Source: Candidatus Adiutrix sp.
Lineage (GTDB): Bacteria; Desulfobacterota; Desulfarculia; Adiutricales; Adiutricaceae
Assembly (NCBI GenBank): GCA_031283395.1
Contig: JAITBV010000207.1
Location: forward strand, 1 to 16,701
Direction: 5' to 3'
DNA: 16,701 bases
Part shown: one piece after another, positions 5,730-14,024 of the stretch
Position numbering within the stretch: position 1 is the stretch's first letter
Layout of the letters: the number at the start of each line of letters is the position of its first letter
The notes under the pieces: model-generated
Database searches by the model: none
Told to the model about the DNA's origin: nothing
What the model saw: the letters and a program-made list of their open reading frames with translations, nothing else
Program-made: the position numbers and the translations under genes

Positions 5730-8237
5730 ATGAACGACCGCTATGAAGACTGGCCGGAACTCCTGGCTGTGGAAAAACCAGGCCGCTATCTGGGCGGCGA
5801 ACTGGAAGCCCGGCCCAATCACATCCCGGATGCCGCCGGCCGCCTGTTCCGGGTCGCCCTGGCCTTTTCCGATGTTTATGAAATAGCCCACGGACACCTG
5901 GGCCACAAAATCCTTTACCACCTCTTGAACCGGGCCCCGGGTTTTTCCGCCGAACGGGCTTACGCCCCCTGGCCGGACTGGGAGGCCGTGTTGCGCCGCC
6001 GGGGCCGGCCCCTGACCAGCCTGGAGAGCCGGCGGCCCCTAGCCGAATTCGACCTGGTGGGCTTCTCCCTGCAATACGAATTGGGCTACACCAATATCCT
6101 GACCATGCTGGAACTGGGCGGGCTGCCGCTGAAAGCCGCGGCCCGGGACGAAAAATATCCCCTGGTGGCCGGGGGAGGGCCGGGAGCCTTCAACCCCGAG
6201 CCTCTGGCCGACTTTTTCGACCTGTTTTTCCTGGGCGATGCCGAGGCCTCTTTTCTGGAAGACCTGGAAATTATAAAAGCCTGGCGGTTTGAGGGGGGCC
6301 CCAAGGCCGAGCTTTTCCGCCGCCTGACCGGGCGGCCCGGGCTTTATATACCATCCCTTTTCCGGCCGGTCTATGGCCGGGACGGCCGCCTGGCCGCCGT
6401 GGAAGCCCTGGGCCCTGACCGGGTGACCCGGGCCCTGGCTCCCAGCCTGGAGGCCGCGCCCGCCCCGGACTGCCAGATAACTCCCCTCATAAAGCCGGTC
6501 CATGACCGGGTCATCGTCGAGATCAGCCGGGGTTGCGGCCGGGGTTGCCGCTTCTGCCAGGCCGGCTACATCTACCGGCCGGTCCGGGAACGGCGGCGGG
6601 GAACCATTCTGGACCTGGCCGAGGCCAACCTTAAATCCGGGGGGCAGAGCGACCTGGCCTTCCTCTCCCTTTCGGCCGGCGACCACACGGAGATCGACCG
6701 GCTTACGACCGACTTCATGGACCGCCACGCCGACCGGGCCGTGGCCCTGTCCCTGCCCTCCCTCCGGGTCAAAAGCCTCAGCAGTCAACTGGCCGCCCAG
6801 ATCAGGCGGGTGCGCAAGACCGGCTTCACCCTGGCCCCCGAGGCCGGCACCCAGCGTCTCCGCAACGTCATCAACAAGGATCTGACCGACGAGGACCTCC
6901 TGGAGGCGGCGGACCGGGCCTTCGCCCTGGGCTGGCGGACCTTGAAGCTCTATTTTATGATAGGCCTGCCCACGGAAACGGATGAAGACCTGGCCGGCCT
7001 GGCCGACCTGGTCCGGCGGCTCCGCAAACTCGGCCGGGCCCAGATAAATCTGGGGGTGGCCCATTTCACGCCCAAGCCCCACACCCCCTTTCAGTGGACG
7101 CCGGCCGCGCCGGCGGCGCTCATAAACGAAAGGCTGCTGAAAGTCCGCGATCTGGCCCGGCTGCCCGGCCTGAACGTCAAATGGAACTCCCCCGGGGCTT
7201 CCTGGGCCGAGGCCCTGCTGGCCCGGGGGGACCGCCGCCTCGGCCAAGTGCTGGAAAAACTCCACCGCGCCGGGGCCCGCTTTGAAGCCTGGAGCGACCG
7301 CTTCAACCCCGATCTTTGGGCCGCGGCCCTGGCCCCGGAAAACCAGGAACACCTCCTCCACCCCTTTGAACCTGGCGCTCCCCTGCCCTACGGCCACCTC
7401 AGCCCCGGGGTGACAGAAGATTTTCTGCTCTCTGAATGGCGAAGAGCCCTGGCCGGCCAGACAACTCCCGACTGCCGCCAGGCCGGTTGCCACGGCTGCG
7501 GCGGCTGCGGTCCGGCCGCCCTGGATCTAGCCGCCAATGATCCGGTCAGCCCGGCCCCCGGCGGCACGGAGACTGTCTCCGTTTCTCCCGAAGTTCCGGC
7601 CGTCCGGCGGCCAGGGCCCCCGGGCCGTCCCATTCTGCTAAATTTCCGGAAAGAGGGCCGGGCGGCCTTCCTGGGCCACCTGGAACTGGTGGAGATATTC
7701 AAAAGGGCCTGCCGAAGAGCCGGAATCGAATTGGCTTTGAGCGCCGGTTTCCATCCCCAACCCAAAATATCCTTTTTGACGGCCCTGCCCCTGGGGGTGC
7801 CCAGCCTGGACGAATATGTGAAAATGGAACCCGCCCGGCCCCTGGCCGCCGCCGAGCTGCTGGCCCGGCTGGCCGAAGCCCTGCCTGTGGACCTGCCCCT
7901 CCGGGAGGCCCGGATCCTGGCCCCGGAGGAAGGCAGGATCCAGCCCCTGGCCGCTGTCTGGCTGGTGGAAAGCGACAGTCCGATCTTCACCCCCGGCCCC
8001 CCCCTTCACCCGGCGGCCGTTCTGAGTTATACTGATAAACGAGGCCGCCTCCGGGAATACCTCATGTCCGATTTTGTGACCGAGGCCGAGGCGACAGACG
8101 CCAGGGTCCGACTGACCATCAGGATCGGCCGGTCCGGCACCCCCAAACCCTGGGCCGCGGCCGCGGCCCTGTGGGGCCTGTCCCCCCAGGCCCACATGGT
8201 CCGCCTGACCAAGCTGGAAACCGTCCTCCGGTTCTGA
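5730..8237 (+). CDS. Radical SAM protein fused to a DUF2344 domain (TIGR03960-TIGR03936 type)
   Basis: An 835-residue fusion. Residues 1-600 are a TIGR03960-type radical SAM protein. It begins with the family N-terminus (KPGRYLGGE at 16-24, LAFSDVY, GFSLQYELGYTNIL at 111-124), then a GGGPGAFNPEPLADF segment as in B12-binding-like radical SAM proteins. The iron-sulfur motif CX3CX2C is C269, C273 and C276. LAPEAGTQRLRNVINK and IGLPTETDEDL are typical radical SAM barrel segments. A second cysteine group at C582, C587, C590 and C593 could hold another cluster. Residues from about 634 to 835 are the DUF2344/TIGR03936 domain, encoded separately in many bacteria. The reaction is not known to me; the usual neighbourhood with RNase G and ribosomal genes suggests RNA or ribosome modification. 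No ribosome binding site is seen before the ATG. The stop lies inside a strong hairpin. Confidence 0.92.
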   Translation: MNDRYEDWPELLAVEKPGRYLGGELEARPNHIPDAAGRLFRVALAFSDVYEIAHGHLGHKILYHLLNRAPGFSAERAYAPWPDWEAVLRRRGRPLTSLESRRPLAEFDLVGFSLQYELGYTNILTMLELGGLPLKAAARDEKYPLVAGGGPGAFNPEPLADFFDLFFLGDAEASFLEDLEIIKAWRFEGGPKAELFRRLTGRPGLYIPSLFRPVYGRDGRLAAVEALGPDRVTRALAPSLEAAPAPDCQITPLIKPVHDRVIVEISRGCGRGCRFCQAGYIYRPVRERRRGTILDLAEANLKSGGQSDLAFLSLSAGDHTEIDRLTTDFMDRHADRAVALSLPSLRVKSLSSQLAAQIRRVRKTGFTLAPEAGTQRLRNVINKDLTDEDLLEAADRAFALGWRTLKLYFMIGLPTETDEDLAGLADLVRRLRKLGRAQINLGVAHFTPKPHTPFQWTPAAPAALINERLLKVRDLARLPGLNVKWNSPGASWAEALLARGDRRLGQVLEKLHRAGARFEAWSDRFNPDLWAAALAPENQEHLLHPFEPGAPLPYGHLSPGVTEDFLLSEWRRALAGQTTPDCRQAGCHGCGGCGPAALDLAANDPVSPAPGGTETVSVSPEVPAVRRPGPPGRPILLNFRKEGRAAFLGHLELVEIFKRACRRAGIELALSAGFHPQPKISFLTALPLGVPSLDEYVKMEPARPLAAAELLARLAEALPVDLPLREARILAPEEGRIQPLAAVWLVESDSPIFTPGPPLHPAAVLSYTDKRGRLREYLMSDFVTEAEATDARVRLTIRIGRSGTPKPWAAAAALWGLSPQAHMVRLTKLETVLRF

Positions 8238-8252
8238 AAAGAACCGGAGGAC
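8223..8252 (+). other. 13-bp perfect stem with GAAA tetraloop between the radical SAM gene and rng
   Basis: GTCCTCCGGTTCT (8223-8235) pairs without mismatch to AGAACCGGAGGAC (8240-8252), leaving a GAAA loop that contains part of the upstream stop codon (8235-8237). The right arm holds a GGAGG sequence 18 nt before the rng ATG, so the stem would hide it. The likely rng ribosome binding site, GGAAAG at 8261-8266, stays free. No T run follows, so it is more likely an RNA processing, stability or regulatory element than an intrinsic terminator. Confidence 0.65.
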
Positions 8253-8268
8253 CGCTGAACGGAAAGAA

Positions 8269-9804
8269 ATGACTTCCGAACTCATCATCAACTACCGGCC
8301 CCATGAAACCCGGGTGGCGCTCCTGGAAAACGGGACCCTGGTGGAATTCCAGGTGGAACGCGGCGCCCAGGGGGCCGGGCTTCTCGGCAATATCTACCTG
8401 GGCCAGGTCATCCGCGTCCTGCCGGGCATGCAGGCCGCCTTCGTGGACATCGGCCTGGAAAAGGCCGCCTTTCTTTATGTGGATGACGTCTACGCCGAGG
8501 CCGTGACCGACTTTGAAAAGCGCCTGGGCCGGGCCCCGGACGACGAAGCCGACCCGGACCAGGCCGGCGAGGAGGGAGATGAAGGCCTGGCCCTGACCTC
8601 GCCGCCCATTGAAACCCTTTTGGCCGAAGATCAGGAGATACTGGTCCAAATATCCAAGGAACCCATCGGCCAGAAAGGGGCCCGGGTGACGACCCACATC
8701 TCCCTGCCGAGCCGCCGCCTGGTTTTGATGCCCACCATGACCCACCTGGGGGTCAGCCGCCGCATTGAGGACGAGGAAGAACGCCGCCGCCTGAAGGAAA
8801 TCCTGGAGAGCCTGGGGCACGACCACGGCTTCATAGCCCGCACGGCCGCCGAGGGCTCGGGCGAAATTGAAATCCAGGCCGAAGCCAAATTCCTGCTCCA
8901 TCTTTGGCGCCGCATCCGGGATGACGCGGAAACCGCCTTCGCCCCGGCCCGGATCCACCAGGAACTGGACGCCACCCTTAAAGCGGTGCGGGACAATTTC
9001 ACTGAAAATATCGACCGCCTGCTCGTTGACGACCCGGACCAATTCGAATCCATCAGGAAATTCCTGGAAACATTTTCCCCGGAGCTGGCCGGCAATCTCA
9101 GCCTCTACAGCGGTTCGGAACCCATATTCCACTTCGCCGGGGTCAAGACGGAACTGGCCCGGGCCCTCAGCAAGAAGGTCTGGCTGAAAAACGGGGGCTA
9201 TGTGGTCATTGAATCCACCGAAGCCCTGACGGTCATCGATGTCAACACGGGGCGCTACGTGGGCCGCCACAACCTTGAGGAAACCATCCTCAAGACCAAC
9301 CTTGAAGCGGTCAAGGAAATCGCCTATCAACTGCGGCTCCGTAACATAGGCGGGCTGATAGTCATCGACTTCATCGACATGGAAAGGGAAAGCAACCGGG
9401 AGAGGGTCTTTCAGGCCCTGAAAGAGAGCCTCCGGCGGGACAAGGGCAAGACCAAGGTTCTGCCCATGAGCGAACTGGGGCTCATTGAAATGACCCGCAA
9501 GCGCAACAAGGAGAACATCGACCGCTTCCTGCGGGAGCCCTGCTTCTACTGCCAGGGCCAGGGGTTTCTCCTGTCCCGCACCTCGGTTTTCCATGAAGCC
9601 CTTATGGACCTGGAACTCAGGGCCAGCGAAAACCCATCGGGCCACCTGAAGCTGAAGGTCCACCCCCAGATAAAAGAGACCATGCTTGACGAAGGCCGGG
9701 CCGCCCTGGAGGACCTGGAGAGAAGGCTGGGCCGCCCCATATCCATAAAAGCCGACGAAACGCTCCACCTTGAGGAACACGTCATAGAGGTCATAGGCGC
9801 CTGA
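8269..9804 (+). CDS. rng: Ribonuclease G (RNase E/G family)
   Basis: A 511-residue endoribonuclease of the RNase E/G family, which cuts single-stranded AU-rich RNA from a 5' monophosphate end and matures 16S rRNA. An S1-like domain starts near residue 36 (LLGNIYLGQV, AAFVDIGLEKAAFLYVDD) and resumes at EDQEILVQISKEPIGQKGARVT. Between them, about residues 80-118 form an acidic insertion (DDEADPDQAGEEGDEG). The catalytic magnesium-binding residues are D324 (VIDVNTG) and D367 (IDFIDM). The zinc-link cysteines are C425 and C428 (CFYC). The length is close to E. coli RNase G (489), and the long disordered scaffold of RNase E is absent. It lies 31 bp after the radical SAM fusion, a pairing common in bacteria, with a GAAA-capped hairpin in the gap. 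Confidence 0.96.
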   Translation: MTSELIINYRPHETRVALLENGTLVEFQVERGAQGAGLLGNIYLGQVIRVLPGMQAAFVDIGLEKAAFLYVDDVYAEAVTDFEKRLGRAPDDEADPDQAGEEGDEGLALTSPPIETLLAEDQEILVQISKEPIGQKGARVTTHISLPSRRLVLMPTMTHLGVSRRIEDEEERRRLKEILESLGHDHGFIARTAAEGSGEIEIQAEAKFLLHLWRRIRDDAETAFAPARIHQELDATLKAVRDNFTENIDRLLVDDPDQFESIRKFLETFSPELAGNLSLYSGSEPIFHFAGVKTELARALSKKVWLKNGGYVVIESTEALTVIDVNTGRYVGRHNLEETILKTNLEAVKEIAYQLRLRNIGGLIVIDFIDMERESNRERVFQALKESLRRDKGKTKVLPMSELGLIEMTRKRNKENIDRFLREPCFYCQGQGFLLSRTSVFHEALMDLELRASENPSGHLKLKVHPQIKETMLDEGRAALEDLERRLGRPISIKADETLHLEEHVIEVIGA

Positions 9805-9807
9805 CTT

Positions 9808-10239
9808 ATGACCGCTTTCAGAAGCAACATAGAGATGCATCAACTCAAACTCATCAAAAGCGTCTTCGCCGTCAACGTTGAGCGTCAGCCCGCGGAGGGG
9901 CGGATATCCATCGGGGTATCCCTCAAGAACAACGGTGAATTTCTGGATGAAGGCCGCCGGGCCCAGTTTGTCCAGCGTTTCCGGACCAGCGACCCGGACA
10001 CCGCCCCCTTTTTTCTGGATGTGGAATTCTGGGCTCTCTTCGTTCTGGACCCGCCCCCCCTGCCCCTGGAATGGCCGCATTATGTCCGCCAGGTGCTGCC
10101 GCAGATGGTTTTCCCCTATTTGCGGGAATACGTGGCCGAAACCACCCGGCGGGGAGGCTTCACCCCCCTCATCATAAACCAGAGCATTTTCGGAGAAGAG
10201 GCGGGCCAGAACGACGAAGACCCCAAGTGGATACATTGA
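9808..10239 (+). CDS. SecB-like export chaperone
   Basis: A 143-residue protein with the SecB fold signature. The order of segments matches E. coli SecB: strands around FFLDVEFWALFVL, the amphipathic helix HYVRQVLPQMVFPYLREYVAETT, then RRGGFTPLIIN and an acidic C-terminal tail (GEEAGQNDEDP). FPYLRE and RGGF correspond to FPYAREC and RGTF in E. coli. SecB holds secretory proteins unfolded and hands them to SecA, with the acidic tail helping SecA contact. Overall similarity is low, so it could be a SecB-like variant rather than the main export chaperone. It starts 3 bp after rng and ends 3 bp before waaA. An ATG at 9835 is an alternative start that would remove nine residues. Confidence 0.72.
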   Translation: MTAFRSNIEMHQLKLIKSVFAVNVERQPAEGRISIGVSLKNNGEFLDEGRRAQFVQRFRTSDPDTAPFFLDVEFWALFVLDPPPLPLEWPHYVRQVLPQMVFPYLREYVAETTRRGGFTPLIINQSIFGEEAGQNDEDPKWIH

Positions 10240-10242
10240 GCC

Positions 10243-11547
10243 ATGCAGCCGCTGTATGACCTTCTGGCCAACCTGGCCGGCCCCCCCTTGGTCCTGGCGG
10301 CCTCGGCCTGGGGCCGTTTCGGAGGCCGCTGGCGGGAGCGGCTGGGCCTGACCTTCTTCCCTCATCGCGACTACCTCAGGCCGCGCCTGTGGTTCCACGG
10401 CTCTTCGGCGGGCGAGATCCAGGCCGCCGCCGCGGTCATCGCCGCGGTGCTGGAGGCCAGGCCGGCCACCGACATCTATCTCAGCGCGGCCACGCCGGCT
10501 GGCCTGGCCCGGGCGGCCGACTTCCACGCCGGAGAGCCCCGGGTCCGCGTTATGGCTGTGCCCCTGGATTTCTGGGGCGCGCCCGGCCGGACGGCGGCCC
10601 GGCTCAAACCGGAAGCCCTCATCATCATGGAAACGGAATTGTGGCCCAATCTCATCCGGGCGGCCCGGGCCCAGGGCGCGAAAATAATTCTGGCTTCGGC
10701 CCGTCTGAGCGAGCGCTCCTTTCGCCGTTACCGCCTGATCCGGCCCTTCATGGCCGGACTTCTGGCCGAGTTCGACCTCATAGCCGCGGCGGGACCCGGG
10801 GAGCGGGAGCTGTTCGCCGCCCTCGGAGCCCCTGAAGACCGGCTGACCGTATCGGGCAACCCCAAGTTCGACCGCCTCCTGAGCCAGGCCGGCCGGCCGG
10901 ATTTCAAGACCCGGGCGGCCGAACTGAAGACCAGGCTCTGGGGCAAAGCCCCCCAGGGCCCCCTGGTGGTGGCCGGTTCGACCCGCCAGGGGGAGGAGGA
11001 TATCATGGCAGACGCGGCCGAAAGGCTTTGGCCCGGCCGGCCGGATTTTAGGCTGGTGCTGGCCCCGCGCCATGTGGGACGGGCTCGGGACGTGGCCGAG
11101 CGGCTCCGGAACCGGGGGCTGAGCGTGGCCCTTAGTGAAGAAACCGGGCCCCTCTTCCCCCGGGCCCAGGTTGTGGTGGTGGAAACCCTGGGCCAGCTGT
11201 CCGCCTTTTACGCCCTGGCCACCGTGGCCGTGGTGGGCGGCAGCTTCCGCCCTGGTTACAGCGGTCATAATCCATTGGAACCGGCCGCCCTGGCCCGCCC
11301 CGTTCTCTTCGGCCCCCACATGGACTCTTTCGCCGCCGAAGCCAAGGGGCTGACCGCTTCCGGCGGGGCCAGGACCAGCCGGCCAGAGACCCTGGCCGAC
11401 GACCTGTCCCTCTGGCTGAACGACCCAATCGCGGCCGGGGCCGCCGGTCAGGCCTCCCGGGACTTTCTGGCCGCCCGCCCGGCCGCGGCCCCGGTCCTGG
11501 CCGCCTCCATTCTGAGCTTTATCCCGGGAAAGGAAATCCATCCATGA
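10243..11547 (+). CDS. waaA: 3-deoxy-D-manno-octulosonic acid (Kdo) transferase
   Basis: A 434-residue GT30 glycosyltransferase that moves Kdo from CMP-Kdo onto lipid A precursor at the inner face of the inner membrane. The N-terminus has a hydrophobic segment (about 8-21) followed by basic residues, as in the membrane-bound family. HGSSAGE at 52-58 contains the catalytic base E58. Other family motifs are ETELWPN (130-136), SGNPKFD (204-210), AGSTRQGEE (244-252), APRH (274-277), GGSFRPGYSGHNPLEPA (332-348) and GPHMDSF (357-363). It indicates a lipopolysaccharide-bearing outer membrane. The stop overlaps the next gene by ATGA. Whether it adds one, two or more Kdo residues cannot be told from the sequence. 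Confidence 0.95.
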   Translation: MQPLYDLLANLAGPPLVLAASAWGRFGGRWRERLGLTFFPHRDYLRPRLWFHGSSAGEIQAAAAVIAAVLEARPATDIYLSAATPAGLARAADFHAGEPRVRVMAVPLDFWGAPGRTAARLKPEALIIMETELWPNLIRAARAQGAKIILASARLSERSFRRYRLIRPFMAGLLAEFDLIAAAGPGERELFAALGAPEDRLTVSGNPKFDRLLSQAGRPDFKTRAAELKTRLWGKAPQGPLVVAGSTRQGEEDIMADAAERLWPGRPDFRLVLAPRHVGRARDVAERLRNRGLSVALSEETGPLFPRAQVVVVETLGQLSAFYALATVAVVGGSFRPGYSGHNPLEPAALARPVLFGPHMDSFAAEAKGLTASGGARTSRPETLADDLSLWLNDPIAAGAAGQASRDFLAARPAAAPVLAASILSFIPGKEIHP

Positions 11548-14024
11548 CCTGGCTGAAAAAATGGCTGCCCCTTATCATCTGGCTGGCCGCCGGCCCGGGC
11601 GCCGTCCTGGCCGACGCTCCGGACCGGTCCGTGGTCCGGCTCGGGAATTACAGCCTGTCCCTGGCCCTGGTCGGAGAAGAGACCTGGCTTTTCGAACTGA
11701 CCACTAACAAGGTAGCGCCCGGCCAGCCCCTGGAAATGTCGGTCATGGTGGACCCGGCCGCCGGCGTCCGCCCGGCCCCGTCCACCTCGGCCAAAGGCTG
11801 GACCTGGGCCGGCCCCGCCAGCCAGGTGACGCTCAACCGCAACCCGTCCTCCTTGACCATCAGCCGGACGGAAGGGGAAGAGCTTCTGACCCTGGCCCCC
11901 TTTTCCCCGGACGGCCGACTGGCCGGCCTGGCCTTCCGGGGGCCCTTCAGCCATCTTTTGGGCCTGGGCGCCGACTTCCGCCTCCAGAGCGATACCTTCA
12001 ACCTCCTGGGCCAGACGATCCTCCCCGGCGGCCCCTTCGGCAACGCCCGCCTGACCAACTGGGCCTACAGACCCAACCAGGTCCAGATCCCCATAGTTTA
12101 CGGCCTGGGCGAAGGTTTGAAATGCGCCGCCCTCTTCGTGGATGAAACCCTGCCCCTTCAATGGAATTTCAAAAATACCCCCTGGACGGTCACGGCGGCC
12201 GGCCCGTTGCGGCCGGGCGACACCCTGCGCTTTTTCGTCATCACCGGGCCGGACCTGCCGGCCTTAAGGAAAAGCTTCATGGACCTCGTCGGCCGGCCCC
12301 CTGTGCCCCCGCGCCGCCTGATGGGCGTCTGGGTTTCCGGGCTCAAGGAAGCCCGGGCCAGAGATGTCCCGGCCGAAGATATGGAGGAAGACCGGCCGGA
12401 ACCGGCCGGGGTTTTGGATCTGCCTTCCCCGGAATTGAGGGAAAAACTGGCCCGGCTGCGGCAGATCATCCCCAACTTCTCCGGCCTGACCGTCGAAGCC
12501 GAGGCCGAAGTCCCGGCCCTCCTGGCCGCGGCCAAGGCGGAGAACCTGGGGCTGATCCTGGATGAATCGTCCCGCATTCCCCAGCACTCCCCCCATTACC
12601 CGGAAATGTCCCGCCGCTCCTTTCTGGTGAGGAACGGGGAACCGGGGGCTCCCCCCTTGTCCATCAACCACTTCGGCCGCTTAAGCGGACTGATCGACTA
12701 CACCAACAGCGCCGCCGCCGCCTTCTGGCACAGCCTGGAACGGGAAAAGCTGACCGCCGAAGGCCAGACCTACTTCCGCCTTCTGGACAGCGACCTGGAG
12801 AATGTCGGTCCCGAAGCCTGGTACGCCGAATCAGCCGAAGACAGTCTCCATTCCCATTACGCCTGGGCCAACGCTTACGCCCTGAAATGGATGGAAGGCA
12901 TTGAAAACCGTCTGACCGGCTGGCGCGGCCAGAATGCCCGCCCGCTATTTATGACCCGCACCGGCACCGCCGGCCTGGCCCGGCGTTCGGGGTTTCTATA
13001 CAACGGTGAAACCTCCATCTTCTCCGGGGGATTCGCCGGCCTTTCCTACTTCGGGGTCAGGTCCCACCTGGCCCTGGCCGGCATAGATTATTACAGCTCC
13101 GACCTGGCCTCCGCCCTGGACTCATGGCCGGTGGCGCGTTTTTTCCAGAGCTATGACGCGTGGCTGGCCAGAACCGTCCTGACCGACTTCCCCCTTATCC
13201 TGCCCGAAGAACTTGTGAGCCGGCCGGCCTTCCAGTATAACCTGGCCCTCCGGGAAAGCCTGTCGCCCTATATCTACAACCTGGCCTGGCAGGCCTGGCT
13301 GGACGGACGGCCGGTGACGGCTCCCCTGGTCTATTATTTTCAGGAGGACATCAGGGCCCGCGACCGGCTACCGGAAATAATGCTGGGCCCGTCCCTTCTG
13401 GTGAGCCTGAACCTGGACGGCAACTCCGAGCGGACCAAGGTCTATGTGCCCCGGGGCCGGTGGTATGACTGGCGCTCGGGCGAGGTCATCGACCAGGCGG
13501 AGGGAGGCGAAGTTGACCTGGACACCAAGGTGGGCGGCCAGTTCACCCCGCCCATACTGGCCCGGGCCGGGGCCATAATTCCGGCCGTGGAATACCTCGA
13601 GCCCAAGGAAGGCCTGGCTGAGCGGATAGACGCCCTGAAAATATTCATCGGCGAGGAAACTTCGGAAACATCCTGGTTTGAAGACGACGGCCTGAGCCAG
13701 CGCTACCGCCAAGGTGACCGGACATCCTTCGGCCGGACCGCCATCACCGCCGTCACCCAACCTGACGGCTCCACCGTGGTCACCATCAAGGCCCGCCAGG
13801 GGGCCTGGTCGGAGGCCCCTTCGGAAAGGCCCCTTTTGATCGACATCTACGGCCCCCGGGCCCCCGGCCAGGCCACCTTGGACAACCTGCCGCACAACAG
13901 GGTGGCCCAGGCCTCGGCCCTGGACCGGATGGAATCCGGCTGGGCCTCCTTCGGCCAAAACCGCATCCGCTTCAAGACCCCGCCGTTGAACCTGAACACC
14001 GACCATGTTCTCTGGTTCAAATGA
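11544..14024 (+). CDS. Secreted glycoside hydrolase family 31-like protein with divergent active site
   Basis: An 826-residue protein. Residues 1-23 form a signal peptide (lysines, hydrophobic core, VLADA). A galactose-mutarotase-like N-terminal domain ends near IPIVYGLGEGLKCAALFVDE (183-202). The GH31 barrel runs from RRLMGVWVSG (257-266) through IDYTNSAAAAFW (384-395) to about 590. The C-terminal domains are well conserved (SLSPYIYNLAWQAW, IMLGPSLLVS, RWYDW at 639-643, ILARAGAIIP at 671-680, then a DUF5110-like part). Catalytic motifs are eroded: the nucleophile region reads FRLLDSDLE (411-419) instead of FKTDFGE, and the acid/base Asp of WxGD is replaced by Glu489 in YNGE. The substrate-binding SHDIGGF is YSSDLAS. 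It may act on an unusual glycan or not act as an enzyme. It overlaps waaA and dusB by ATGA. Confidence 0.85.
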   Translation: MTWLKKWLPLIIWLAAGPGAVLADAPDRSVVRLGNYSLSLALVGEETWLFELTTNKVAPGQPLEMSVMVDPAAGVRPAPSTSAKGWTWAGPASQVTLNRNPSSLTISRTEGEELLTLAPFSPDGRLAGLAFRGPFSHLLGLGADFRLQSDTFNLLGQTILPGGPFGNARLTNWAYRPNQVQIPIVYGLGEGLKCAALFVDETLPLQWNFKNTPWTVTAAGPLRPGDTLRFFVITGPDLPALRKSFMDLVGRPPVPPRRLMGVWVSGLKEARARDVPAEDMEEDRPEPAGVLDLPSPELREKLARLRQIIPNFSGLTVEAEAEVPALLAAAKAENLGLILDESSRIPQHSPHYPEMSRRSFLVRNGEPGAPPLSINHFGRLSGLIDYTNSAAAAFWHSLEREKLTAEGQTYFRLLDSDLENVGPEAWYAESAEDSLHSHYAWANAYALKWMEGIENRLTGWRGQNARPLFMTRTGTAGLARRSGFLYNGETSIFSGGFAGLSYFGVRSHLALAGIDYYSSDLASALDSWPVARFFQSYDAWLARTVLTDFPLILPEELVSRPAFQYNLALRESLSPYIYNLAWQAWLDGRPVTAPLVYYFQEDIRARDRLPEIMLGPSLLVSLNLDGNSERTKVYVPRGRWYDWRSGEVIDQAEGGEVDLDTKVGGQFTPPILARAGAIIPAVEYLEPKEGLAERIDALKIFIGEETSETSWFEDDGLSQRYRQGDRTSFGRTAITAVTQPDGSTVVTIKARQGAWSEAPSERPLLIDIYGPRAPGQATLDNLPHNRVAQASALDRMESGWASFGQNRIRFKTPPLNLNTDHVLWFK

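Noticed and set aside
6039..7493. A 484-codon minus-strand open frame inside the radical SAM gene
   Set aside because: It is a shadow of the strongly conserved radical SAM reading frame. It has no recognisable motif and the same Gly/Gln/Pro-rich bias.
8119..11541. A 1140-codon open frame on the minus strand across rng, the SecB-like gene and waaA
   Set aside because: It is antisense to three well-supported genes. Its translation is low-complexity (Gly, Gln, Pro, Val-rich) with no domain, as expected from the codon bias of GC-rich genes on the other strand.
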